DNA from: Lingula anatina
Taxonomy: Eukaryota > Brachiopoda > Lingulata > Lingulida > Lingulidae
Assembly: GCF_001039355.2 (NCBI RefSeq)
Contig: NW_019773719.1
Span: 1-33,542, forward strand
Direction of reading: 5' to 3'
Length of the DNA: 33,542 nt
The translations under genes and the position numbers were made by a program. Below, one piece after another: positions 9,870 to 22,700 of this stretch. The number at the start of each line of letters is the position of its first letter. Within the stretch, counting starts at the first letter, position 1. The notes beneath the pieces are model-generated. The model saw only the letters and a program-made list of their open reading frames with translations. It was not told the origin of the DNA and made no database searches.

Positions 9870-12800
9870 CTGAAACGTACGAATCAAACAAATTCTTAGA
9901 CTCCATGCTGTTACTGATATCTGCTGTGACAGATCTACTTTGGCTGTAGTTCACATATTTCTTTATAAACTTATTTATCAAAATTATTAAATCCATGGTG
10001 TAATCTCAACTCTATAAGATTCTGAGAACATTCAGCAATTATTTTACAACATAAAAATTTGTTACATGCATATTTCCATATTCTGTCAACCCTTTCTACT
10101 TCAGAGCACAAGGGGGTAACCTTGGCTCTCTCTCCAATTTCACACTGCCTTTCTATCATCTAAGAGGGATATTAGCCCTGTTAATATTTAACAAAGTCGG
10201 GTGGAATTCATACCACACCTCAAGGTCATTCCTCAGGAATTACACAATGTAAATGCTACCCATAGCTCTGCGTCATTCTTGAAGGCATTTACAGACAACG
10301 TACGTTGTTCTATCCCTGTGTATACCAGATTGTAACTGGCTTTAGATGCATTCATAACAGGGGGCCAACAGATCCATGGATCACATATGGCTGACTCACT
10401 TGAATGCCTGGAGTGTAATTCCCATAGGGACTCTATTCAGTGCTAAAAGGGGATTATGTAGCCTCTTAAGTGAGTCGGCCATATTTGATCTGCTGAGATC
10501 TGTTGATCACTGTTGTAAATGTGGCATTTTTCTTACCTTTGTGATGATGACATCCTTGGTTTGCCCGAGACGATGACATCTGTCAAAACATTGCTCCTCG
10601 GATGCTGGGTTCCAGGCCTGGGGGGAAATAAATAAATAAATAAATAAGTAAATAAATAAATACACAAATAACCAAATAAAAAATAAATAAATAAATAAGA
10701 GAGTGGGCTACTGTGAAATAACCAACTTTTTAATGTTTTGTGTCTGAATTACTACGTGTCACACCAGGATTCCAATTATTACAAAGTTTTTATCATATTC
10801 AGTCAGCTAAATTATTCTACTGAAAAAGTCTACTTGTACCATTGCAATTGAATGATATACTGCTACAATGACATATATGTTAATTTTAATTAAAATCCTT
10901 AATGAATATGTTTTGAACAAGTTACAAATACAACAGAAAATATTAACAAAAGCCATGCTGAAGTATTTACATATTAGTTGTACTGCTAATGAAGAATGGC
11001 AAACATCCCTTAAAACTAATAATAATTAAATTGAATTTGTTTTGTGGCAAGTATTGTCTTCCTGTGTTTGTTAAATCTGAAAATCAGAGGAAACAAATTA
11101 AGAAAAGAAAAGGGAAAAAATCAGAAAAAAAAAACTTACCGGACCCATCAAGAAAACCCTGGAGGCAGCAGTAAGGTTCAGTCCCATACCTCCAGCCTTC
11201 AGTGAGAGGAGGAATATTGTAGGGGCACAAGGGTCAAGGTCAGAGAACTGCTCAATGGCTTGTGTTCTCTTTGCAGCTGTCATGGTGCCATCAAGGCGAG
11301 CAAACTTGAACCCAGCAGCTCTGTGGGGGGAAAAAATGTAAGTGAAATTTCTTTATGTAATTACAGTGTTTGTAAATTATAATCCTACTGGGCCCTAAGG
11401 GCAGCAGGGACTGAGAATCTACTGGTCCAAAGGAAAAGTGGTTACAAACTGAACAAATCTGGAGCCAAGGCAGTATTACCCTTATTGTACATTGCATTAT
11501 ACAGTTGAAACAAATGACAGGCAAATAGACAATATTTGTCTGATAAATTTTAATAATTTTAATAAGATAAAGAAATGTAAACATTCAACTTTGGCCCCAC
11601 ACCAACTTACTTGAGTGGAGTCTCTAGTACAGTGAGGAAGGAAGTGAATTGCGAGACAACAATACTCTTGGTGGTTGGGTCATCCTTCCCATGGGCGTAA
11701 CTAGGCATACGCACGGATGCACTGTGCGTACAATTTTTTGGCCAACCATGATATTATTTTATTTTTCACGGAATATAAAAGAAAATCCTCTGCTTATTAA
11801 AGTCACCTGTATGTACAAGTCCTCTGTATCAATTGTATAGGCACAATTATTCTGANTTATTCGAAGGGGGTTCCACATATGCGAAGCTAGCCTCCTTTTA
11901 AATAAATATACCATTCTGGGTAATAAGAATATTGACACTTTTTTAATTGCGAAAATATTTCTGACTAAATAATGATTTTATTATTAATGGAAATTAAGCT
12001 GCGATGTGTGGTACATATGCTGTAATTACGCTGTCCTTCATCTCTTGCGTTAGTCTACATTTTGCTGGGAATTTTAAAAATCTGTGCGTACAATTTTTAA
12101 AGGTCTGGTTACGCCTCTGGACTGAACTACCTACTTCTGGGTTATATACACGAACATCAGACCACGTCATCTGACAAGGTGATGATATTTTCTGCCAAGG
12201 ACGGTGGGGGATGCAAGGGTAACCCATAAAATCACGTCAGTTACATTGTCTTTAGACCGGCCTAAAATGCAGCTAAACGACATTTTAATATGAGTAATAT
12301 TTACTATGTCACTACATGTACTCATTTATTTGTGAGAAAGTTTTTGAATAAATTATCTGGAAAGAGAAATTGTGAAAATTCCAGTCAGTTCTATATTTCT
12401 TTAGTTGTAATCAGCCAATAAACATTTATCAACAATATTCTCCTGATTTATCGAGCATCTGGTGCGCGTTTTTTTTTCTGAATAATACATGTATCATGAT
12501 TGTATGACCAACAACATTTAAAAATCGTTATCAACTAAAGATCTAGTTGCGGTTTACTACTGGTAGCTTCTTATTTTCCGTATTATCCTCTCACCACCCT
12601 CCTTGGACCCATGGACTGTTACAGAATCACCTGATTTTATTAAATATTAACGTGTCTATAATTCATATCTAGTAAACATGATAAGAGACAATAGTAATTG
12701 ATATAGGCAAGTGCAGCGCTGTTAAATTAGTTAAGTGCCAAATTTGATTTTTTTTTTTTTTATAGGTCGATGTGCTCTTCAGACAAGCTCCCATTCCCCG

Positions 12801-14114
12801 ACATCCTGTAACCGTGTGTTTATATAGTTTCTTTTTTTATATCTTAGTTCAATCAACCATGGATTTGCGCTAAATTCAGCCTTCCGTTTCGTGAAAAATG
12901 TTTAGAAGCCACGCAGTTCAATCATCGAAAGATATTATTTAAAGGATATTCTAATTTCCAATTCCACATTATTATTTTAATATTGAAAAATAAATCATCT
13001 CCATAAATTTGTGAAAATTATACTTGAACTTACAGAGGTAAATGTAATGGCCAATTATCAAGATTAATTTCAAACACTGCGATTAAGTTTATATTCTTAG
13101 TTTACACATATTTTAGATGGCTCCTTTAAACCCGCACTAACTGTAGACTTGGGTGTACATGAGATCACACCTCACTCGTCCTGATAGCCGGAGTCACCTG
13201 AGATGTACGCTGCACCACGAGGCTCTTGATACAGGAGATAGCAGAACTGGGCTAGTTTATTAACCCAGACGCTGATTGTCTGCGAAGTTCTTGTAAGTAG
13301 GCACTCTGATAACATTTTGTACAGAGACATATTGTTTACTGCTCAATGCAAAGACAGTAGAATGTCAATAATTAAGCAGTTATTACCTTCCCCGCCCGAC
13401 ACTACCAATGAATAACATCTTATTTTACGTGGTTTTGGAACTTTCCAAATACTTTCAAACAATAGTTTTTTAAGTCAACACAAAATGTAGGCTTGGGTGT
13501 ACGTGAGAACACACCTCACTTGTCCTGATAGCTGGAGTCACCTGAGATGTACACTGCACCACGAGGCACTTGATACAAGAGATAGCAGAACTGGGATAGT
13601 TAATTAAACCAGACGTTGATTGTCTGTGAAGTTATTCTAAGTAGGGACTTCGATAACATTTTGTTCAAGGAGATGTTGTTTACCGCTCAATACAAGGAAA
13701 GGAGAATGTCAATGATAAAGCAGTTATTACCTTACCCGCCCGACACTACTAATGTCTAACATCTTATTTTACGGGGTTTTGGAACTTTCCAAATACCTTC
13801 AAACAATGATTCTTTAATTTTGCACTAACTGTAGACTTGGGTGTACATGAGAACACACCTCACTCGTCCTGATAGCTGGAGTCACCTGAGATGTACACCG
13901 CACCACGAGGCTCTTGATACATGAGATAGCAGAACTGAAGTAGTTAATTAACCCAGGCGCTGACTGTCTGTGATTTTGTACAGGGACATGTTGTTTTCTG
14001 CTCAATATTAAGGCGGGGAATGTCAATGATTTAGCATTCATTACCTTTCCAGCCTGCAACTACCAATTCACCCGGACTTTGGTACTTGTCAAATATTTTC
14101 AAACGATTTACGTA

Positions 14115-14146
<32 letters not shown>

Positions 14147-14459
14147 ATTTTAAAAACGTGCTACATGTGCATCTCAGTGTTACTTACACTACCAAATAAA
14201 AACTAAAACCACAAAGATAAATTAAAAACTAACATAAAGGTATTTAATATTAAAAGATTAAAGTTAATTAAAATGTTATTTAAATTCTTTTCAAAACAGT
14301 GATAAGAGTTAAGACACATTTGATATGTTAATAAAATTGGACCACAAAAGAAGTGCAGCAATCTCCAAACTCCTGTATCAAAATGTTTTTAGTCTTTTTG
14401 GTATCGTTTCACTTCAGTTAAAATTGACCGCTGGAAAGAAGAGTTTTCAAAGGAGTTCT

Positions 14460-14520
<61 letters not shown>

Positions 14521-16711
14521 CATGTAAAGTCAAGAATTTCATCTTATAGACTATTCTTTGAGGCTGCATGTGGGTAACCAATGAAGATCGTGGAGAACTG
14601 GTGTCACATGATATGGTGGGACTTTTGAATTTGCGAAGGGAACGAGATGCTGAATTCTGAATAGACTGCTTTTTTCCAATTTGATAGTTAGGCATTCCGA
14701 ACAACAGTGCCACAACATGATTCAGAATTTAGCTCGATACAAGCAGACAATGCAGCATAACCTGCAGTTCGTTCAGTGCCCAAAGTTGATGTTTCAGTTA
14801 GCCTCCTTTTAAATAAATATACCGTTCTGGGTTAATTAGAACATTGAAACTTCATTAAATCGCGAGAATATTTTTGAGTTAAATGATAATTTTATTATTA
14901 ATGGAAATTAAGCTGCGATGTGTGGTACATATGCCGTGATTACACTGTCCTTCATCTGTTGCGTTAGTCTACATTTTGCTTTACGTGCTGGGAATTTTAA
15001 AAATCTGTGCGTACAATTTTTAAAGGTCTGGTTACGCCCCTGCTTCCTCTGCTGAATCAGGGCCTTCATCAAGGCATCCACCTGAAATCACAATGGCAGT
15101 TGACACACAAATATACAGCTGAACATCTTAGACTAGTAATATTATATTGGCCAAAAAGTGGTTAATTCACTTAAAATGATGCTATTTGTAATATATCATT
15201 TTCCCTTTTACATACATTTCCCTTGACCTGAGCAAATAAGTATACTACCTTGTGTACACATGTCATGACAGAAAAATATTGAACCCACTTCTTCCAGTAA
15301 AAACACTGCAAAGGTTCTACTAAATGGCATTTTCTAGAGCTCAGGCATAAATTTTAATTAACTAATCAACTTCTTACTGTAAATCTCTACATTTGAGTAG
15401 GTTGTGTATATATCTGCATGACCCCCACGAAAATAAAGGTATGACACCTACCTTGGCACTGGACTGCCGTGGTCCCTCTATTGTGATAACACTTACCTTG
15501 TCACTGGACTGCCGTGGTCCTTCTATTGTGATAACACCTACCTTGTCACTGGACTGCCGTGGTCCTTATATTGTGATAACACTTACCTTGTCACTGGACT
15601 GCCGTGGTCCTTCTATTGTGATAACACTTACCTTGTCACTGGACTGCCGTGGTCCTTCTATTGTGATAACACTTACCTTGGCACTGGACTGCCATGGTCC
15701 TTCTATTGTGATAACACTTACCTTGTCACTGGACTGCCATGGTCCTTCTATTGTGATAACACTTACCTTGGCACTGGACTGCCATGGTCCTTCTATAGTG
15801 ATAACACTTTCCTTGTCACTGGACTGCCATGGTCCTTCTATTGTGATAACACTTACCTTGGCACTGGACTGCCATGGTCCTTCTATTGTGATAACACTTA
15901 CCTTGGCACTGGACTGCCATGGTCCTTCTATTGTGATAACACTTACCTTGGCACTGGACTGCCATGGTCCTTCTATTGTGATCACACTTACCTTGGCACT
16001 GGACTGCCATGGTCCTTCTATTGTGAACTCCTCCTCCTCTGTATTCTCTGGGACTGGGATCAGCTCGTTCCTCTCAAGTTTACCACGGCACAATGGACGG
16101 GGGCGTCTCGATAGTCCGAAGGTTCATTGGTCCGAAGGTTCATTGGTCTGAAAAGTGGTAACATTTTTATCGATTTTTAAATCAAGGGTTCATTGGTCCG
16201 AAGGTTCTATAGTGAACATTCGGACCAATGAACCTTTGGACTATTGAACCTTCGGACTATCGCTACGGTCCCCAATGGACAATTGGCAACTTCCTGCAAG
16301 GTTTGGGAGAGAGAGGTTTTTATGCAATTAATAAACACATATATCTTTCAGGGTCAGGAGGTTTGAAGTCCTGGAAAATGGTTCCTCTATTAAATATGAA
16401 GAAATAAGATAATGTTCAGGAGTCATTAATATCACTTCTGAGGGCATTTTTTTACACTACAGATCCAGACACTTAAGTAATTCATCAGTTATGAAAGATC
16501 AACAGGTGCTTCCTACATAACAAGTGTGTACGGTCACCTAACTTTGTCCTCCACTCCACTAATCTGTTAGAAATATAATGTCTCATCACCAAGTCAAAAG
16601 AAATATAAGACTGGAGTTCAGTGTGTGCGTGTGTGTACTCACCCTCATAGTCTGTATCACCCTTTTAGTGTGTGTGTGTGTGTACTCTCCCTCTTAGTCT
16701 GTATCTCCCTC

Positions 16712-16761
<50 letters not shown>

Positions 16762-19700
16762 CACCCCCTTAGTCTGTATCACCCTCTTAGTGTGTGTGTG
16801 TGTGTGTGTGTGTGCTTGCGTGCGTGCGTGCATGCGTGCGTGTGTGTGTGTACTCACCCCCTCAGTCTGTATCACTCTCTCAATACAGGGTTTACAGAAC
16901 ACATGGACACACCTGGTGATAACAGGAGTGTTCAGAGGATCCAGACATATAGAACACTCCTCATCTGATCCTGAGTTTAATACTTGGAGAAGACTCTGGA
17001 CTAACTTCTCCCTCAGCTCTGCTGGCAGACTGCTGTCCATCTGACCATTTAGCTCTGGAATAAATAAATAAATAAATAAATAAACAAATAAATACTCTGG
17101 ACTAGCTTCTCCCTCAGATAACATAAAGGTTGGAAACTCCTGTCATGGGAAAAAGGGGCAACAGAAACAAAAATTATTTAAAAAATACTAAGAGACTTGG
17201 ATTTAGTGGAATTTTTTTTGGTAATTACATATTATTTGAACTTGCAATTTCAGACACACTTTCTAGAGATTGATATATTTTTTACTTTAATACAGAACAT
17301 TTACCCTGTGACTGTACAGCCAACTTGGCAGCATTTGCGATAAGAAATGGGTGGCAACAAAGCTGACGCAGCCTCATCAAAATGGCCAACACTTCACCAT
17401 AATGATGAAGCAGGGTACCCTGTCTGAAGTACCTGAGACAGAGAATGGTGGGAATGAAAATTATCAGTACTTGAAAGAAACTCCCTTCATCATCAACATT
17501 CTGAACTTGTTAAACTTTTAATTTAATTTTCTTCAGTAAAGTGGAGCTGTGCATTACCGAGCTTTTGTCACTCAGTGACCCTCCTAGGTGTGTGTTACTA
17601 TGAAAATGAGCACTATATGTATATGTAATATTTGCATTCCTGACCCATGTTTATTTAACTGTAGAAAATGAAAAGTTGAATCTTATGACATGATCAACAG
17701 ACTATACAGATGAATTTACAATAATGTTTTGAACTGATAAATTTAACTTAATTAACTTAATAAAAATATGCCCCCAGGTTAAAGAATCTTTTGACCTAAA
17801 TCTAAAATGAAAGTCCTAAAGAGCCAGCTACCTGCTAATGATCAGTTTCCCCTGCTGTGCCATGGTGTCATATGTCCTCCTCTCATCCTCTGACAACTGG
17901 AGAGTTTCTAGGTAGACATTTCTGGCAGGTAGCTGGACTAGAGGCTTTCCTCCCACAACCTGTGTCTTCATACGCCGTAGGGCAATGTGACCCATCAAAT
18001 GTTGGACACGTCTGAGATGAACATGATATTAAAGTGGATGAAATAGCTATTACATATTGTCTGTTGTGCAATGGTGATTAAAGTGACCAAAACATGCCTG
18101 AAATATGTACAATGTCTCTTTAAAAACAATTTCTTTTTATCAATTAATAAATAAAATGTATGATAAGTTTCAAGGAACACATCTATAGTTGTATAAAGGA
18201 GCCAAAAAAAAAAAAAAAAAAAATTTCTCAGAAAGTTCCAAGATAGATTTCCCTTGTTGTCAATGACAATGTCCTCCACCACATTTGATCTGTCAAAGAG
18301 GTACAAGTTGAAATAGAAACAAAAACATCTTATTATCAGCCAAAAGGTATTCAAAAGAACAAAAAAAATCTTCCTTACTTGAGAGCATATTCACTGCCGC
18401 CAGACAGAGGTCTTTCAATGGCACGCTGCCAGATATCGCGGGCAGTGAAGGGATCGATCTTCAGAAACAGCACTAGCGTCCACAGGTCTCGAAGAGAGTT
18501 TTGGATAGGCATGCCTGGAGTTGTAAAAATTAGGAGAATTAAACATTGTTTGTTGTATGAACATCCAGATAAAGTCTGGGCTGGTTTAAATAAAAAAGAG
18601 CTTAAGTCTTTAGTTAATATTAAGACAATTTTAAACAGTCTATTTTGACTACGTTAGCAGTACAACACTTAAAGGTACATAGGAACCGAGCATCGTCGGA
18701 GCGTGGATTCCCAGTAACCACTTCTACTAGATTCTTATATGACTCAAATAAATTTGACATGCCAAGGGATAAACTGAATATATCACTCGATCAGCCATAA
18801 AAGACCTTTAGACTGCTCCTTTCTTTAAATTTATGGTTGTAAATTTAACCTACTTCCGTGACCTACTTTCCTGCCCCATTGACATACAGCTTAGAATGCC
18901 AGCAGAAAAATCTGTTCAAACATCATTTTCGGGTAAAATTAAACAATGCCTTTTGGTAATTCTCTTAGTTATACTACTTGAAACTATATGCTGGCATTTG
19001 GTTGGTTTTTGTGACAAAAAATTGACTTTGTATGTATCTTTCAGTAAGTGTTTGGTGCCAGTCTTGAAAAAGTGTGAAAATAAAACTAAAACCATGTGTA
19101 CCACCAGTGCTTACGCTGGTGGTACAATTAAATCATGATATGCTACTAACAGTCTGGTTCCCTCAGCATTGGAGTACAATAAGGATTGAAATTAAGTTTC
19201 AAGGAACCATTCCCTGACCTGTCAAGACCTACTTCCTCTGTGTCTGTAGTTCAAGAATAGCCTTGGTCATCTGTACAGTACATTAACTAACTAACTAAAA
19301 ATTAAAATAAACGAGAGTATCAGAGAGGCAATAGCGCCTCAGGATATTGTACCACCAGCTCGAGTTAGCGCATTCGAACGGAAAACCAAAAACAAACAGG
19401 AATAACTACCAGTGTTGTGTTTGACAAGCTCTTCCAAATGCAATAAACAAGACAAGAAATATAAAAAAACAGCACAACTTTTATAAAAATCGTCTGATCA
19501 AGCCGATTTTCAAGATAATAGGATTGTCAGTTTTCTTTAAAATGCATTATCAGTGTTGCACATATACTGAAAGAAAAAAATAGGTCTATCTCTGCCAGTT
19601 TTGAAAATATAAGGGATAGAAAATTTGCAAAGTTCAGTACATGGTGAAAAGAAGGTCAAAGGTCAATTTAAATGTGACAGTTAGATGTCCAGCATATGAC

Positions 19701-22700
19701 TTCCTATTTAAGTTCAAAAGTAACTATGGGTTTATCTCTGCTAGTTTTGGAGATATAAGAGATAGAAAAATTGCAAAGTTCAGTTCATGGTGAAAAGTAG
19801 GTTGAAGGTCAATTTCAAGGTCACAGTTAGATTGCCAGTATATGACTTCATATTCAAGTTCAATAGTAACTATGGGTGTTTCTCGGCTTCTTATGGAGTA
19901 TTTCACATTTTATTTTCACCACTAAATATTGCTCAGTTGTGCTTCTTTATATAGCGCAACTCCTTGACCGTATCGCAAACAAAAAAATGGACACCACCTC
20001 CAGTAATGCACTTGACAAGCTCTACATAATGCAAAAAACAAGAGGTCTCTAGCATTTACGGTTCCAGAATTAGGGAAAGATTTCAGTTTCGGCATCTTAT
20101 GGCCGTTTCTCCCATGAAAATGCACCGATTGACCCCAAACATGAAAGGAGTCCCTAATTGCATCCACTTACTATAATATGAGTGCTAAACTCTGTGTAGT
20201 TTCTGAAATTTGGCACAAATAAAAGTTTTTTTCTTTTGCAAAAAAATCCCATTTTTAGAAAATTTTCGCCTGTTTGACCTTGAAAAATGGTCAAAGGTCA
20301 AATAAAAAGGCATATTTGAAATCCTCATATATGACTTTCGGTCAGACTTCTATACTAATTTTTCCAATAATTCCTTCCGTTTAGGAGATATATAGCATTG
20401 AATTTACAAAAAATTTGACAAGGGTGCATTTCATCGAGTGTCACGCCCAAGCGAATGCAGCGACTGAGACAAAAAAAACAGGGGGTTCAGGTTGAGATTA
20501 TATGTGACTTAAATTCAAGAGATGGGGACACAGGTCTATGCGGTCTAGGAGGAGAAGCGGTAACGGTGACTTGTATCCCACGCCACCTTTCGGAGCCGCC
20601 GGAGCTCACGGAGCCACGATACGGGTCAGGACTAAAACCATGAGTACCACCAGCGTACACGCTGGTGGTACTCATAAACAAGGAACTGCTCCCAGACATC
20701 ACCTGTCAAGACCCACTTCCTCTGTGTCTGTAGTCCAAGGATAGCCTTGGTCATCTGTGTGTTAGGATTCCTGATGGTGTGACCTTCATCTAACACCACC
20801 CTCAACCACTTCACTTTACCCAGAATATTCTTCCCCTAGAAATATACAAATAGTTAATACCCAATAATAGACATAAGTACAGAACAAGGCAGTAAAGCTG
20901 TCAAATGAACAGACATCTGTGTGTTAGGATTCCTGATAGTGTGACCTTCATCTAATACCACCCTCAACCACTTCACTTTACCCAGAATATTCTTCCCCTA
21001 GAAATATACAAATAGTTAATACCCAATTATAGACATAAGTACAGGAAAATAACTAACAAATGATCTATAAATTTAAAAAATAATTTTGAAATCCTTCAAT
21101 TGCTTTCAAATTGCAGATTTTGTGTATATAATGTGGTGTAAACATATTTTTTAATCCTTTCTTTCTTCTGTAAAGTCTGTTACAAGCTTGTGTCAAGATA
21201 GTCTTATAATGTAAAGTCTTCTTTTTTTAACATTAGGACAAAATAAAATATTTTATAACTATAAATTAAATGCACCAAAAATGTAATATTTATCAGATCA
21301 AAACTGTAATTTCTATTATCTTAGGATCAAACCTGAATTGCCACCATCACAAAATTGGAAAAGTGTCATTTTATTATTATTTTTTTTTTCTGAGCACTAT
21401 TTCATACCTTTCTATCAGTGTTTTATTTATTTATTTACTTTAGTTTAAATCCATACCTTACTATCTGTAGTAACAGTCTGATATGTAGTCAACACAATAT
21501 CCTGTTGTTGTATATTATTATATTATTTATTTATTTTAGTTTAAATCCATACCTTACTATCTGTAGTAACAGTCTGATATGTAGTCAACACAATATCCTG
21601 TTGTTGTATATTATTATATTATTTATTTATTTTAGTTTAAATCCATACCTTACTATCTGTAGTAACAGTCTGATATGTAGTCAACACAATATCCTGTTGT
21701 TGTATATTATTATATTATTTATTTATTTTAGTTTAAATCCATACCTTACTATCTGTAGTAACAGTCTGATATGTAGTCAACACAATATCCTGTTGTTGTA
21801 TATTATTATATTATTTATTTATTTTAGTTTAAATCCATACCTTACTATCTGTAGTAACAGTCTGATATGTAGTCAACACAATATCTTGTTGTTGTAGAAC
21901 TTGAGCACTCTTACATCTAGAAGGTCCATAGAATACATTGATGGCAAGATGGACTCTTTCATCTACGTGGTCTTCTAGTTGGTCCTAAAGTATAAAATAG
22001 ACAAATGTTTGGTGAGAAATATCTGTCTGCTGAAGAAAGTAAACACACAAAATGAGTGTAAGAACTCAAAAGGATAATATCTGTTCGTTTTGGCCAAAAA
22101 ATAAATTTTCCTGGACTAAACAACAATTTTCCCATGCCAATTGTTACTGAATCCATTTCTACATTTAAAGTCAGTCCCTGATTTTTTACTAAAAGGTTTT
22201 TTTTTTGTAATAATCTCTTAAGATTGAAGTACTTAAGATTAAGAGATTATTACAGATTATGACCATCTAGGTCACGTGGTCTGATGACAAGCTCAGATAT
22301 CAGAATAATAGCTATAACTGCCATTTCTGTGAATTATTTACGTTTTTATAATTACACTATATCTAGTGAACAATGTTTTTTCCCTGTTCCATTTTGATGC
22401 AATTTTACATAAAACTCAACAGCGAAATCACCAACAAATTTTCATTTATAGTACTGGTAATATGGACATACAGAATATGGATAATGTGTGTGTGTGTGTG
22501 GGGGGGGGGGGGTAATAATTACTTGATCACTTTACTAGAAATCAGTCCAATAATAGTATTACTCCTCCAGAGTAAGATCAATTTTGATCTTAAAAGCAGA
22601 ATAAGTCCCTGTTAAGACCATTTCTATTACAGTTAAGGCCACTTAAAATCATTTGTGATCTGAAATTATGGATTCAGACCATTTCAGGCACACCATGACA

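Larger units (their letters stand above)
11693..15042. mobile_element. 3.35-kb hAT-like insertion in helicase exon 15
   Basis: The left end reads GGGCGTAACTAGG and the right end, reverse-complemented, CAGGGGCGTAACCAG. These are hAT-type terminal inverted repeats. The flanks CTTCCCAT (11685-11692) and CTTCCTCT (15043-15050) match at 6 of 8 bases, as an aged 8-bp target duplication. No transposase frame is visible, so it is non-autonomous. Inside are a second right-end copy (11886-12118), a 344-bp tandem repeat and microsatellites. One base (11856) is N. Confidence 0.8.

Noticed and set aside
14325-14713. YIYIYI frames on both strands
   Set aside because: Products of the AT microsatellite.
15566-16093. 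Minus-strand 175-codon repeat protein
   Set aside because: Only its first part is exon 14; the remainder reads through splice donors of the array. Kept as potential alternative exon extension, not as a separate gene.
15393-16151. Plus-strand 252-codon frame of LDCRGPSIVITLT-like repeats
   Set aside because: It is the complement of the 45-bp exon-donor minisatellite. A repeat length divisible by three keeps all frames open. No domain or start context supports it.
16657-16850. Coding continuation of exon 13 into Thr-His repeats
   Set aside because: This is the CA microsatellite after the GTGAGT donor; the RING resumes correctly only if the segment is spliced out.
18235-18300. Possible extra exon reading NVVEDIVIDNKGNLSW after a TTTGACAG
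   Set aside because: Exons 10 and 11 already join in phase and match HLTF without it, and no good donor follows. Possibly a relic of another element.
21418-21897. Plus-strand 159-codon repeat frame
   Set aside because: Antisense shadow of the 96-bp exon 8 repeat.
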